64,000 nt of DNA from Chlamydiales bacterium STE3 (GTDB taxonomy: Bacteria > Chlamydiota > Chlamydiia > Chlamydiales > Parachlamydiaceae), in the NCBI GenBank assembly GCA_011125455.1, contig VKHO01000048.1:1-64000 (forward strand), in the 5' to 3' direction. Position 1 is the first letter of the stretch; every line of letters starts with the position of its first letter. This document shows positions 51,498 through 61,231 of the stretch, in pieces. The notes under the pieces were generated by a model, which searched no databases, was not told the origin of the DNA, and saw only the letters and a list, made by a program, of their open reading frames with translations. The position numbers and the translations under genes were made by a program.

Positions 51498-53243
51498 TAC
51501 TGTTCTAAGTGAACAGGCAACAAAAATCTCATGAAGATCTCTGCTAGGTTGTTTAATCCATATTCCTTTGCAAACAATAGCAATTTTTTTGGGGATGCGA
51601 AGGATTCTTCTAAAAATGGCCTTCGCAATCATTTTAATCCACCTAAGAATGTTTCTCGGACCTAGCTTGCGGTTGATCTTGTAACGTTTTACTCGGAAAA
51701 AATTTTCTTTTGCATCAACACTCAAACAAGGCAGACGATGTGTAAACCAAGTTGTTCCTAAAACAGTATAAAATCTTTTAAAATAGAATTTAACAATTGT
51801 TGTGTTAGTATTTTTAATTTTTTTATTGCCTTCGGCTCTAGAAGGTGGGATCCATCCCAAGAAGGCATTTCCAAAATTCTGGAAAACATCTTCTCCTACC
51901 TTGACATGAACATGCGAAAAATCTATTGGTCGACCCGACTTCTGTATATGGCTTACATGCTGGTTATACTCTCGGCAAGTGCTTTTCAAAACACCGGGAG
52001 AATTCCAAGTGCATACGCTAAATTTGCGCACGCATATGATTTTATGTAGATGATCTGTTTTTTCCCCAAAACTCCCAACAAGAACTTTGGCAATTAATGC
52101 AGCAAAACGCATGGAATCCACTCCACCAAGACTGTGTCCAATCGCGGAAACTGAGACTGTGGTGCTGCCATCTGGCAGAGAATTATGGAAGGATTCAAGA
52201 ATATCATCACAAAGACCGATAAAAGACTTTCTTCCAACTTCAAGCCCCTCCTTTGCATTTCTTTTAATTGAAGCAAGACACCATGTGCCTCTAAAAAGAG
52301 CCTTAACAGGGAAATGATCTTGATGACCCCATTGGCCTTTGGTAAAGGGAGCACAAAAAAAAGCAACTAATCCGTTTTCTATTGTCGCAGATTTCACTTC
52401 GTAATAAACAGTTTGGCCTTTCTCATCCAATGTTGGAAATAATATGCCTACGACTTCTTTTCGAATTAAATCCCGCAACTTTTGCTTTTTAACGCTTGGA
52501 GATAAGTCCATTTTTTGAATTTTATTTACCTGATCTTGATTGAGGGGTATCCCATAGGCAATTTCACGGCTCATATGCTCAGTCGGTGCTAATTTTAGAC
52601 GCGTAGAATAACCTTCAATATCTTGATTCTGCTTAAAATGGTCAACGCGTTCAAAAGCCCGCAACATTGTCAAATGGTTTTGAAAAAGGAGAGAGTTTCC
52701 AGGGAGTCTTGGAAAGTGTTTCAGAGGATAAAAAAGGGCGGAAACGGCTTGCATCTTCCCTTCACCGTTAGGAAGGGAACGAAAAGCTTTCATGAGGATA
52801 TCGATCTGTTTGTCCGTCAAAGAATCAAAATCTTGAGCTTGCTTTATACATGCGATCTCGCAATCACTTAAGAATTTAATACAGCCAAGACGGGCGGAAT
52901 CGCTATCAATAGCATCGAATAAGTTTTTTAAATCTTCTTTTTTAGCTAGCGCTGCAAGGCTAATAAGCCTCTGTTTCACTTCGCCAACAGTAATTCTGCC
53001 TGGGATGGCAATAGTAGAACGGCAGAAGCTTTCCTCAAGATAACTTTCTTCCATCTCATTAACTAATCGGAGACCATAAAGGTTTAGAATTTTGCGCTTG
53101 AAGTCATCGAACGCTACAGTTTGTGTATCAGGAGCTTTTAAAAGCGTATTGAAATCAAGTTCTTTATTTAAATAGTCACGAGAAGCTAATCCAACAGGGG
53201 GGGAAGCTGGATCATTTGGTATTGAAGATGTAGATATTTGCAT
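51489..53243 (-). CDS. Lipase-like alpha/beta hydrolase, 584 aa
   Basis: A 584-aa protein from ATG 53243, with GGAG close upstream. The nucleophile elbow AIGHSLGGVDSMRFAALI near residue 370 and a following FSVCTWNSPGVL strand match class 3 lipases (Ser in GxSxG). The N-terminal 250 residues are unique, helical and without a signal peptide. The last 100 residues are basic (many Lys/Arg) and contain IPKKIAIVCKGIWIKQP. The protein lacks an export signal recognisable to Sec, so type III secretion or cytosolic use are both possible. It overlaps the 3' end of the convergent glycosyltransferase gene by 9 bp. Confidence 0.7.
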   Translation of the reverse strand: MQISTSSIPNDPASPPVGLASRDYLNKELDFNTLLKAPDTQTVAFDDFKRKILNLYGLRLVNEMEESYLEESFCRSTIAIPGRITVGEVKQRLISLAALAKKEDLKNLFDAIDSDSARLGCIKFLSDCEIACIKQAQDFDSLTDKQIDILMKAFRSLPNGEGKMQAVSALFYPLKHFPRLPGNSLLFQNHLTMLRAFERVDHFKQNQDIEGYSTRLKLAPTEHMSREIAYGIPLNQDQVNKIQKMDLSPSVKKQKLRDLIRKEVVGILFPTLDEKGQTVYYEVKSATIENGLVAFFCAPFTKGQWGHQDHFPVKALFRGTWCLASIKRNAKEGLEVGRKSFIGLCDDILESFHNSLPDGSTTVSVSAIGHSLGGVDSMRFAALIAKVLVGSFGEKTDHLHKIICVRKFSVCTWNSPGVLKSTCREYNQHVSHIQKSGRPIDFSHVHVKVGEDVFQNFGNAFLGWIPPSRAEGNKKIKNTNTTIVKFYFKRFYTVLGTTWFTHRLPCLSVDAKENFFRVKRYKINRKLGPRNILRWIKMIAKAIFRRILRIPKKIAIVCKGIWIKQPSRDLHEIFVACSLRTVLT

Positions 53244-53470
53244 AATCTCCAAATAATTAAAAAAATCCGCCGATAGGGTTGAAAATGATTACAAACAACC
53301 TAGTTTGTAAAAGTGGGCCCGCTATCTTATAAAAATTCTTTTTAAAAGAATCGCAAACCCCTAAATAATATATCGTTGATGTAAATATATTTTCTTATCC
53401 CTATCAGCAGACTAATTATTATACTGTAAAAGGTAAATAACTTCAATTAAATTTAAACTTTACAACGCTA

Positions 53471-55015
53471 TTAATACTTATTTTTGAAATAAGGGCTTGA
53501 TCCGTTATATTGAATGCATTTAAAAACTAAGACCGCTTTCCAGCCTTCGTCTTGAACCTGGCATAACGGAAAAATTCCAAGACAATGCACTTCGCGGAAG
53601 TAAGGTGCTAATTTTTTTTGATAAAAGGGGGTTTCGTTTCCAAGCCGTTGCTCTACGTTTCTTCCATTTTCTATAACAAAGTAATAACCCACTTTATTTC
53701 TTACTTCTTCAGCCATTTGAGGCCAGAAAGAAAACTGATTTTTCCTTATTCCATGAAGGTTAAAAAAGTAAGCGCGCCCTTGCTGCTCATTGTAAAAACT
53801 CAGCAGGCTCACCGTTTGATAGGAGCTGGCGAATAAAAAGTCTTCTTTTGGTTCAAAACCTATTTCTGGAAGAAGTCGCTCTAGCTTTTGCCACCCTACG
53901 TTATGGCGAAAAGGATTTAATTTAAACGAAAGCTGGAAACGTTGTTGCAGATAGGGTAATGAAAAAGCACTGACAACAAGAATGATTGAAAGCAAAAGAC
54001 CTGCCTTGAGCCATTTGAGGTTGTGTTCTTCTTTGCAAGCCCAAGCTAAAAACACAAATCCTGCAGGATAGGCATAATCGCACCAATTGCCTTGCACTTT
54101 TTTAAAAATTGCTAATACACAATGCAGAATAAGAATGGCAAGACAACTCCCACCCAGCACTCTTAAAGAGATCTTAGAGTTTTTTAACTTTCTAAAAGAA
54201 ATAAGAAGCATTATAAAAATTATAGGAGAAACTAAAGCTGTCTGTGCCCCGAAAAAATCTAAAAAATTTCCTTTTAATAAAGCGCCTTCAGGCCCCTGCA
54301 TTGTAGACCCCACGTGGCGAAAAGTGGCCCACTCATGGGTCATGTTCCAGTAGAGGCTTGGTAATAACCCTATTAGGGATAATAGGAAAGTTATAAAAAG
54401 AGACCAGTTTCTTAAGATAGGAATGAAAAAAAGCAAGGAAAAAATGAGGAGCCAAATCCAGTAAATTTGCCATTTAAAAAGAGCGCCACAGGCAATTAGA
54501 ATGCCGATTAAAACAGCATTCGGCTTTGTATTGTCTTCAATACTTTTAATGAGCGGAATTAAGCTCAACACCCAAAATAAAACAACACCGACATCTGTAA
54601 TCGCGAAAAAGGTTGCTAAAAACCCAAGAGGAGTGAAGGCCATGATTAAAGCAGCCCAAAATGCCGTCTCTTCTGTAAGTTGTGTTGCTTTAGCAAGGTA
54701 AAATACAGCAAGTGGCAGAAAAGATCCTAAAACCAAAGAGCCAAAGCGCACACCCAGTTCAGAATCACCAAAAATTTGTGTCCCTACCCAGATTTGCCAG
54801 GCAATCCCTGGGGGCTTACTGTAATAACCCCAAGAAAGCTCTTTGCTCCAAGTCCAGTATTGTGCTTCGTCAGGTCCTAGGCCAATTCCTACAAATGGGA
54901 TGATTAAGCCAACAAGAAGGGCTTTAATAAAAAGCAGGAAAAGGAGAAGAGATAATTTGCCTTTAAACACAAAAAAAGCTGCCTTTTGAATAGAAAATAA
55001 ACATCCTAAAGGCAA
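53471..55015 (-). CDS. Membrane glycosyltransferase, GT39/ArnT-like
   Basis: A 514-aa polytopic protein with about 11 helices, like ArnT and other GT39 or PMT-type transferases that use polyprenyl-phosphate sugars. The N-terminal loop GLGPDEAQYWTWSKELSWGY (residue about 45) contains the catalytic-type Asp-Glu, and GYYSKPPGIAWQIW is equally typical. A soluble C-terminal part (about 390-514) contains FYNEQQGRAYFFNLHG. The start is doubtful: TTG at 55015 has no ribosome-binding site, and an in-frame GTG at 54967 would shorten it by 16 residues. It probably modifies a lipid A or surface glycan. It is on the same strand as sdhB, with only a 50-bp gap. Confidence 0.8.
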   Translation of the reverse strand: MPLGCLFSIQKAAFFVFKGKLSLLLFLLFIKALLVGLIIPFVGIGLGPDEAQYWTWSKELSWGYYSKPPGIAWQIWVGTQIFGDSELGVRFGSLVLGSFLPLAVFYLAKATQLTEETAFWAALIMAFTPLGFLATFFAITDVGVVLFWVLSLIPLIKSIEDNTKPNAVLIGILIACGALFKWQIYWIWLLIFSLLFFIPILRNWSLFITFLLSLIGLLPSLYWNMTHEWATFRHVGSTMQGPEGALLKGNFLDFFGAQTALVSPIIFIMLLISFRKLKNSKISLRVLGGSCLAILILHCVLAIFKKVQGNWCDYAYPAGFVFLAWACKEEHNLKWLKAGLLLSIILVVSAFSLPYLQQRFQLSFKLNPFRHNVGWQKLERLLPEIGFEPKEDFLFASSYQTVSLLSFYNEQQGRAYFFNLHGIRKNQFSFWPQMAEEVRNKVGYYFVIENGRNVEQRLGNETPFYQKKLAPYFREVHCLGIFPLCQVQDEGWKAVLVFKCIQYNGSSPYFKNKY

Positions 55016-55065
55016 TTAAGTTAGCTAAAGCGCTTTTTTTTTGACAGGTGAAATTTGGCTAACCC

Positions 55066-55839
55066 TTATTCTCTCTCTGGAGAGTTGAAGAAGTTCTTGA
55101 GCCCTTGCAAAGTGACATCTCGTCCGATCGCAGCTATCGAATCTAACAAGGGGATGTTCTTGGGACAAACCTTTTCACAATTTTGTGCATTGCCGCAATT
55201 CCCAATTCCCCCCTCCTCCATCATAGGCTGTAATCTTTTTGCTCTTTGCATTTTGCCAATAGGATGGGTGTTAAATAACCTAACTTGCGCTGTAATTTGA
55301 GGACCCAAAAATTTGGAATGGGCATTGATTTGTGGACAGGCTTCCAGACAACACCCACATGTCATGCACCGGGAAATAGCGTACATCATCTCTTGCGCTT
55401 CTTGGCTAATTTTTGGGCCAGGGCCTCGATCAAAAGCCCCATCTGCGTCTACCCAGGCATGGACTTTTTTCAAGTTTTCAAACATGGAAGAACGATCGAC
55501 AATAAGATCGCGAACAAGAGGAAATTTAGAAAAAGGAGCCAAGGTGATGACATTGCTATTGGTCTCTTGTATAATCGGTGCGATTAAAGCCGTACAGGCC
55601 TGTCTTGGATAACTATTGATGAGCATTGAGCAAGACCCGCAAACTTCTTCAAGACATCCCTGTTCCCAGACAATGGGTTCGACTTTTTTCCCTTCTCGAT
55701 TAACAGGATTTTTTTGTATTTCCATCAGAACAGAGATCACATTGGCAGAAGGAAACAAATCGAGCTCAAATTCTTCCCAGTACTGATGACCAGGATGACC
55801 GCGATAAACTCTCAAAATAAAAGAATTGTCCGCTTCCAT
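55066..55839 (-). CDS. sdhB: Succinate dehydrogenase iron-sulfur subunit
   Basis: SdhB passes electrons from FAD to quinone through three clusters. The 257-aa protein has the 2Fe-2S ligands in CLEEVCGSCSMLINSY near residue 60. The 4Fe-4S and 3Fe-4S ligands are CMTCGCCLEACP near 158 and the later CGNAQNCEKVCPKNIP near 212. Length is normal for the short B-type enzyme. It is last in the sdhC-sdhA-sdhB operon, 11 bp after sdhA, with an AGGAGAAAC site. The same gene order exists in Chlamydia. Confidence 0.97.
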   Translation of the reverse strand: MEADNSFILRVYRGHPGHQYWEEFELDLFPSANVISVLMEIQKNPVNREGKKVEPIVWEQGCLEEVCGSCSMLINSYPRQACTALIAPIIQETNSNVITLAPFSKFPLVRDLIVDRSSMFENLKKVHAWVDADGAFDRGPGPKISQEAQEMMYAISRCMTCGCCLEACPQINAHSKFLGPQITAQVRLFNTHPIGKMQRAKRLQPMMEEGGIGNCGNAQNCEKVCPKNIPLLDSIAAIGRDVTLQGLKNFFNSPERE

Positions 55840-55850
55840 TGTTTCTCCTC

Positions 55851-57746
55851 CTAAAATGGTAAGGATATTTCATTGGGAATATTTTCAAGCTTCGGCTTGA
55901 TTTTTTTAGCGGATGAGTAGTCACGTTTTATAGGTTTGAGATAACGTAAATCGACAGGGACATAACTAATCTCCGGCTCATCTTGGCCTTTCTTATATTC
56001 TGCTATGGTTGTTTTCAACCAGTTTTCGTCATCTCGAAGGGGAAACTCTGCTTTAAAATGAGCCCCTCTGGATTCATTGCGCATTAAAGCACTTTTCGTA
56101 ATTACCATAGCGACATCGAGCATAGCACGAAATTGGTGAGCAAACATAAAAGTTTGATTCGCAAATTGTGAGTGGTCATCCAATGTGATTTTTTTATAAC
56201 GCTCTTGGTATTCTTTGATTTTATTTAAACAAGTAAGAAGATCCCTATTATTTCTCTTTACTGTCACATAATTGATAAGATCATTCGCTAATGCTTCATG
56301 TAGTTGAAAAACATTTTCACCGCCATTGCGTGTCATCAACTCTTTACGAAACTCCTCTTCCTCTTGAACAGCACTTTCAAAAATTTTTGAGGGGGATTCA
56401 GAGGAAAAAGAATCAAGGTTTTCAAGATAACGAGGCATTTCTTTCCCAACAGTTAACCCCCCAAAGATGCATGATAGAAGCGAATTCGCTCCTAAACGGT
56501 TAGCACCATGATATTGAAAATCTGACTCGCCAACGTTAAAGCAACCGGGGATATTGGTCATTTGCCTGTAGCGGCTTAAGCGATCTGGATCGCCGGACGC
56601 TGGCCAATCCACCCAAGCCCCACCCATTGAATAATGCACTGCAGGAAAAATTTTCATCGGCACTTTCCGCGGATCATCCCCTGTGAATTTCTGATAGATT
56701 TCTAAAATCGCCTCTAGCTTATGTTTTTTTTCTTCTGAAAGATGGCTAATATCTAAATAAACTTGCATTTTCCCATCAATCCCCAACCCCATTTCACAGA
56801 CGGTCAAAATTTCTCTTGAGCCGATGTCTCGCGGGACGAGATTGCCAAAAGCTGGATAGAGCTCTTCTAAGAAGTACCATGGCTCCCCAGTTTTTCCACA
56901 AGGGATCGTGCGCCCATCAGAGGTGGTGAACGTACGGGAAGAATCGCCGTAGACCCATATGCGGCCGCCTTCTCCTCTTGCAGATTCCGACATCAAACGC
57001 ATCTTATCCCTTCCTGGAATAGAGGTAGGGTGCACTTGGATAAATTCTGCATTGGCATATTTCATGCCTTGCCGATAAAGGCGTCCATTGGCAGCTCCTG
57101 TACAAAAGGTGGAGTTTGTAGACATTTTAAAGATAAAGCCGAGTCCCCCTGAAGCAACGACGACAGCATCTGCAGCAAAAGAGTGTAACTTCAAGTTGAA
57201 CAAATCCATAATCACGGCGCCGCGTGTGATCCCCTTCTTGTCGATAACGAGACGCAAGAATTCGTGATTTTCAAATTTCTGGATCAATCCTTTAACTTCG
57301 TATCTTCTGACTTGTTCATCGAGAGCGTAAAGCAATTGCTGGCCTGTCGACGCCCCAGCAAAAGCTGTACGGTTATAAAGAGTTCCTCCAAAACGACGAA
57401 AGTCGAGATTTCCCTCTTCTGTTCGATTAAAAGGACAGCCAAACCGATCCATCATATGAATGATGGAAGGGCCACTCAAACACATCTCTAAAACAGGGGG
57501 CTGATCGGCTAAGAAATCTCCTCCTTTAATTGTGTCGTACGCATGAATTAATGGGTCATCATCCTCACCCATTGCATTCATAGCCGCGTTAATTCCCCCT
57601 TGAGCGCAAACGGAATGAGAACGTTTGACCTTAGTCACAGAAATAATTTTTACGTAAATGCCTTTCTCTGCCAATTTCATCGCCGCAGAAAGGCCGGCTA
57701 AACCACCGCCCACAACGATGACTTCTCTTTTGAGTTTTTCTGACAT
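55851..57746 (-). CDS. sdhA: Succinate dehydrogenase flavoprotein subunit
   Basis: SdhA oxidises succinate to fumarate. The 631-aa protein has the FAD-binding GGGLAGLSAAMKLAEKG near residue 12, and SHSVCAQGGINAAMN near 44, whose His carries the covalent flavin. Substrate-site stretches include FIQVHPTSIPG and SARGEGGRIWVYG. HYSMGGAWVD near 375 and GANRLGANSLLSCIFGG near 412 are also typical. Length fits B-type (Bacillus or Wolinella-like) enzymes. It starts one base after the sdhC stop and is followed by sdhB. Confidence 0.97.
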   Translation of the reverse strand: MSEKLKREVIVVGGGLAGLSAAMKLAEKGIYVKIISVTKVKRSHSVCAQGGINAAMNAMGEDDDPLIHAYDTIKGGDFLADQPPVLEMCLSGPSIIHMMDRFGCPFNRTEEGNLDFRRFGGTLYNRTAFAGASTGQQLLYALDEQVRRYEVKGLIQKFENHEFLRLVIDKKGITRGAVIMDLFNLKLHSFAADAVVVASGGLGFIFKMSTNSTFCTGAANGRLYRQGMKYANAEFIQVHPTSIPGRDKMRLMSESARGEGGRIWVYGDSSRTFTTSDGRTIPCGKTGEPWYFLEELYPAFGNLVPRDIGSREILTVCEMGLGIDGKMQVYLDISHLSEEKKHKLEAILEIYQKFTGDDPRKVPMKIFPAVHYSMGGAWVDWPASGDPDRLSRYRQMTNIPGCFNVGESDFQYHGANRLGANSLLSCIFGGLTVGKEMPRYLENLDSFSSESPSKIFESAVQEEEEFRKELMTRNGGENVFQLHEALANDLINYVTVKRNNRDLLTCLNKIKEYQERYKKITLDDHSQFANQTFMFAHQFRAMLDVAMVITKSALMRNESRGAHFKAEFPLRDDENWLKTTIAEYKKGQDEPEISYVPVDLRYLKPIKRDYSSAKKIKPKLENIPNEISLPF

Positions 57747-57747
57747 T

Positions 57748-58680
57748 TTAACGCCTTAGGTTGATCCAGTAAGTCCCAAAAATCGTGATTAATCCCAAAA
57801 AACCGACAATCAACATCAGAACTTTTGAAATTTTTAAGAGCGCTTTTTGCGAACGCTGCGAAATAGTTACCCCCCAGGAAATCAAAAACGTCCACACTCC
57901 ATTGAATGCATGAAAGCAGGCTGCAAGAACAAAAATAGTGTAGAGAAACATCATGATCGGCATTTTAAAGGTTTCACGAAGCATGAGGAGTTCCGCTGTT
58001 CCAAAATTTTTTGCCACTGCGATGTATTGATTTTCCTTTATTGAACGCACTTGTAAAGCTCTAACAAATTCATGCTGCTCTTGTATATTTTGTGCTTGGA
58101 CACTTACTAGCTCGTTAGATTGCGGGAGAAGCGGTAATTTCATCTTTAAATTTTCGATATCCTTTGGACCATATAAATTTACCTTTAAGCGCTCTGACAA
58201 CGTGTAGATCCCAGGATCTGCGTCTACTTTCACCATATAAAATTTGTCGATTCCTTTATGGGTTTTCGCAGGATATTCTATAAATCGCATGTGGACAACA
58301 TGCGCAATAATGGCGACAAGAAGGATCCAAGAAGTGATGCGTTGCCAAGTGTAAGCGCGGTTGCGTCCATAATGTGCCAGATAGGGGCTCTTACCATCAT
58401 AGCCAAACGAATTCATTTTAGAAGTTTTTAGGTACTGAACTCCCCACCACATGTGAATAGCAATGGGAACACCAAGAATGGTCCACTCGATTAATGGAAG
58501 ATAGGGCAGTTCTTGTATGGCATTGACGGCTCGTATAAAGCCTTCACCATCTTGCCCAAAAAGTAAAGCAGCTTGGGAATTGACTAGGAGATGCTGCACA
58601 AGGTAAATAGAGAGCCAAAAGCCTGCTAAAGAATGGGCTCTGCGCCAAACAAAGGGCTTAGGGAGTGCTGAAGCTGACAT
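57748..58680 (-). CDS. sdhC: Succinate dehydrogenase cytochrome b subunit
   Basis: The membrane anchor and haem-binding subunit, 310 aa, with five hydrophobic helices typical of B-type succinate:quinone reductases (single SdhC, two haems, no SdhD). Histidines suitable as haem ligands occur in SLAGFWLSIYLVQHLLVNSQ, IHMWWGVQYL, VAIIAHVVHMRFIEY and CFHAFNGVWTF. A soluble insertion of about 100 residues (145-240) lies between helices and is longer than in Bacillus SdhC. AGGA is 7 bases before the ATG. It is the first gene of the operon. Confidence 0.93.
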   Translation of the reverse strand: MSASALPKPFVWRRAHSLAGFWLSIYLVQHLLVNSQAALLFGQDGEGFIRAVNAIQELPYLPLIEWTILGVPIAIHMWWGVQYLKTSKMNSFGYDGKSPYLAHYGRNRAYTWQRITSWILLVAIIAHVVHMRFIEYPAKTHKGIDKFYMVKVDADPGIYTLSERLKVNLYGPKDIENLKMKLPLLPQSNELVSVQAQNIQEQHEFVRALQVRSIKENQYIAVAKNFGTAELLMLRETFKMPIMMFLYTIFVLAACFHAFNGVWTFLISWGVTISQRSQKALLKISKVLMLIVGFLGLITIFGTYWINLRR

Positions 58681-58748
58681 TTCATCCTAATTTTTTTATA
58701 CAATTGCAAGTTACTTATTCACTGATTTTTTGAAAATCAAAAAGGTCA

Positions 58749-58776
58749 TTGACCGCAAGAGGAAAATCCTTATAAT
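58749..58776 (+). promoter_or_regulatory. Promoter of the metal ABC importer operon
   Basis: TTGACC at 58749-58754 and a perfect TATAAT at 58771-58776 are separated by 16 bp, 26 bp before the first ATG. Just downstream is the short palindrome ATAATTAT (58787-58794), placed where a metal-responsive repressor could bind. Operator function is a guess. Confidence 0.6.
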
Positions 58777-58802
58777 CTGTGCAAACATAATTATCCAATT
58801 TT

Positions 58803-59672
58803 ATGAATAAAGCATTCTTTAGGTTCCTTTTCCTCTCATTTTCCCTACTTCTCTCTTGCTTTTCAGGAGAGCTTCCCAAAAAACCCTATGTTCTTGTAAG
58901 TGTGGCACCTCATAAATTTTTTGTTGAAAAGATTGCAGAAGACCTCCTGGAAGTGATCTTAATGGTTCCCCCAGGTGCTAGCAGCCATTCTTACGAACCA
59001 ACTCCAAAACAAATGGTCAATGCAAGCAAAGGGGAAATATGGTTTTTGCTTGGCGAACCCTTTGAACAAAAAGCGGCCAAAGCCTTAAAAAGCTATAATT
59101 CACAACTAAAGCTTGTTGATATGCGCCAAGGTTTAGATTTAATTTCTGATCAATGCGGCCATTGTAAACACCATCACCATTCCATGGATCCACATATATG
59201 GCTATCACCTAGCATGGCCAAGATTCAAGCTGCCACTATCGCTAAAACATTAAGCCAATATTACCCAGAACATGGTGAGCTTTTTCAACGCAACCTGGAG
59301 AGTTTTAGTGCTGAGCTTGAACACCTAGACCGCAAGATTGATCAGGTTCTTCAGCCCCTTAAAAATCGCACCATTATGGTTTCTCATCCAGCATATGGTT
59401 ACTTTTGCCGAGATTACCAACTTCAACAACTCTCCATCGAGTTTGAGGGCAAGGACCCGACGCCTAAGCAACTGAATACGATTTTATCCGAGGCTCGGGA
59501 AAATAATATTCGCGCAATTTTTATTCAGCAACAGTACAGTAATAAAGCGGCTAACTTAGTTGCAAAAGAATTGAATGTGAGAATTATCGACTTAGATCCT
59601 TACGCAGAAAACATCCTAGAGAGTTTGTTCCATATTGCTCAAAGTTTTGCTCAAAACGGCACTGAGCCATGA
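58803..59672 (+). CDS. Zn/Mn ABC transporter substrate-binding protein
   Basis: A 289-aa cluster A-I (ZnuA/TroA-like) metal-binding protein. The signal peptide ends near LLLSCFSGEL, and the Cys may be a lipidation site. Metal ligands can be placed in SSHSYEPTP (first His, near residue 61), MDPHIWLSP (second His, near 132), SHPAYGYF (third His, near 198) and the Asp in DLDPYAENI (near 272). Between the first and second lies a short His cluster, CGHCKHHHHSMD, like the His-rich loop of ZnuA, which favours zinc. It overlaps the ATPase gene by 4 bp. Confidence 0.92.
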   Translation: MNKAFFRFLFLSFSLLLSCFSGELPKKPYVLVSVAPHKFFVEKIAEDLLEVILMVPPGASSHSYEPTPKQMVNASKGEIWFLLGEPFEQKAAKALKSYNSQLKLVDMRQGLDLISDQCGHCKHHHHSMDPHIWLSPSMAKIQAATIAKTLSQYYPEHGELFQRNLESFSAELEHLDRKIDQVLQPLKNRTIMVSHPAYGYFCRDYQLQQLSIEFEGKDPTPKQLNTILSEARENNIRAIFIQQQYSNKAANLVAKELNVRIIDLDPYAENILESLFHIAQSFAQNGTEP

Positions 59673-60403
59673 CCCCTGCCCTTGAATTCAAACAAGTTTA
59701 TTTTAGCTACCGCGAACTTTGTGCTCTAAGTAATGTCTCTTTTATCGTTGAAAGGGGGCAATTTGTCAGCATTATCGGTCCAAATGGTGGAGGGAAAACC
59801 ACCCTCTTAAAGCTCATTATGGGCTTTTTGAAGCCAGGTTCTGGAAACATACAGATTTTGGGCCAACCACCTGAAAAAGTTTTAGAAAAAATTGCTTACG
59901 TTCCGCAGAATTTGCGTTACGATAGAGAATTTCCTATCTCCGTCAACGAACTTGTTCTCTCCGGGAGACTTTCGCAGCTCTCTTGGTGTGGTTGTTTTCG
60001 TAAAGCTGATAAGTTAGCCACTAAAGAAGCTTTGGAAAAAGTGGGCCTGTTTCATCTAAAAGAGTCTTCTTTTGGCGAGCTTTCTGGTGGCCAGCAGCAA
60101 AGAGCTCTCATTGCTCGTGCTTTGGCTTCTGAACCAGAAATTCTTCTTTTGGATGAGCCAACGGCCAATGTGGATGCCGAAGCACAAGCAGACATTTATT
60201 CCCTGCTTTATAGCCTCAAAGGTAAAATGACGATTTTGATTGTTACTCATGATCTAAAAATGGCGATTGAACAAGTTGATCGTGTGTTTTGCGTTGAACA
60301 AAAACTCACTACTTATTCTCCGCAAGAAGTCTGCGAACATTACGCAATGGGACTGTATCATCCGCGTTTAATCTCTTTGGATTTAAAACAAGGAAAAAGC
60401 TAA
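59669..60403 (+). CDS. Metal ABC transporter ATP-binding protein
   Basis: A 244-aa ABC ATPase of the ZnuC/MntB type. Motifs in order: Walker A GPNGGGKTTLLKL near residue 36, Q-loop in YVPQNLRYD near 80, signature LSGGQQQRALIARALA near 138, Walker B EILLLDEPTANVD near 157, and the switch His in LIVTHDLKMA near 192. It powers the adjoining permease. The gene overlaps the binding protein gene (ATGA), and the permease ATG follows immediately after the stop. Confidence 0.96.
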   Translation: MTPALEFKQVYFSYRELCALSNVSFIVERGQFVSIIGPNGGGKTTLLKLIMGFLKPGSGNIQILGQPPEKVLEKIAYVPQNLRYDREFPISVNELVLSGRLSQLSWCGCFRKADKLATKEALEKVGLFHLKESSFGELSGGQQQRALIARALASEPEILLLDEPTANVDAEAQADIYSLLYSLKGKMTILIVTHDLKMAIEQVDRVFCVEQKLTTYSPQEVCEHYAMGLYHPRLISLDLKQGKS

Positions 60404-61231
60404 ATGGGTTTCTTAGAAGCTCTTCAAACAAACCCTTTGCTCTTATCTGCAGTGTTAGCAGGTCTTGCCGCTTCTGTTGTAAGTGGAATTATCGGTTCTT
60501 ATGTAGTTGTAAAACGTATTGTGTTTATTAGTGGGAGTATTTCCCATTCTGTCCTTAGTGGAATTGGGTTTTGCCTATGGCTCGAAAGAGCAAAAGGAAT
60601 AACGTGGGTATCCCCTCTTTATGGTGCTTTGATCACAGGAATCCTCTCGGCATTAATTATTGGCTGGATCCATCTTTATTATCGAGAAAGAGAAGACTCT
60701 GTGATTGCCGCCTTGTGGTCTGTCGGTATGGCGATTGGAGTCTTATTTATCTCCCAAACACCTGGCTTTAATGTAGAGTTAACAAACTTTTTAGTGGGCA
60801 ATATTCTGTGGGTTTCTCCACAAGACCTTTATATACTTTTTGCATTAGATTTGGTTATTATTCTGATTGTCCTTTGCTTGCACAAACGTTTTTTGGCCAT
60901 CTGTTTTGATGAGCAGCAGGCTAAACTGCAAGGGCTAAAAGTGAATCAGCTTTACCTCTTACTTCTTGTTCTTGCAGCCATTACGATTGTTTTGTTGATA
61001 CAGGTTGTGGGAATTATCTTAGTAATGACTATGCTTGCCATCCCTGCAGCTATAGCTAATTTCTTCACATCTCGTCTGTCGAGTATGATCTTTATAGCCA
61101 TTCTTTTGAGTGCTAGCTTTTGCTTTTTTGGTACAGGAGTAGCTTACCATTTAGATTGGCCAGCAGGAGCAACTATCGCGCTTGTCGCAGGATTTACGTA
61201 TCTATTGTCTATGCTGGTATTTAAGAAGTAA
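60404..61231 (+). CDS. Metal ABC transporter permease (ABC-3 family)
   Basis: A 275-aa membrane protein with eight or nine helices of the ABC-3 family (ZnuB, MntC). Typical parts are GIIGSYVVVKRIVFISGSIS with the His-Ser-Gly turn SHSVLSGIGF near residue 45, AALWSVGMAIGVLFIS near 105, and IQVVGIILVMTMLAIPAA near 200. It directly abuts the ATPase gene and is followed by a hairpin, so it is the end of the operon. Length is normal. Substrate is probably zinc, possibly manganese. Confidence 0.94.
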   Translation: MGFLEALQTNPLLLSAVLAGLAASVVSGIIGSYVVVKRIVFISGSISHSVLSGIGFCLWLERAKGITWVSPLYGALITGILSALIIGWIHLYYREREDSVIAALWSVGMAIGVLFISQTPGFNVELTNFLVGNILWVSPQDLYILFALDLVIILIVLCLHKRFLAICFDEQQAKLQGLKVNQLYLLLLVLAAITIVLLIQVVGIILVMTMLAIPAAIANFFTSRLSSMIFIAILLSASFCFFGTGVAYHLDWPAGATIALVAGFTYLLSMLVFKK

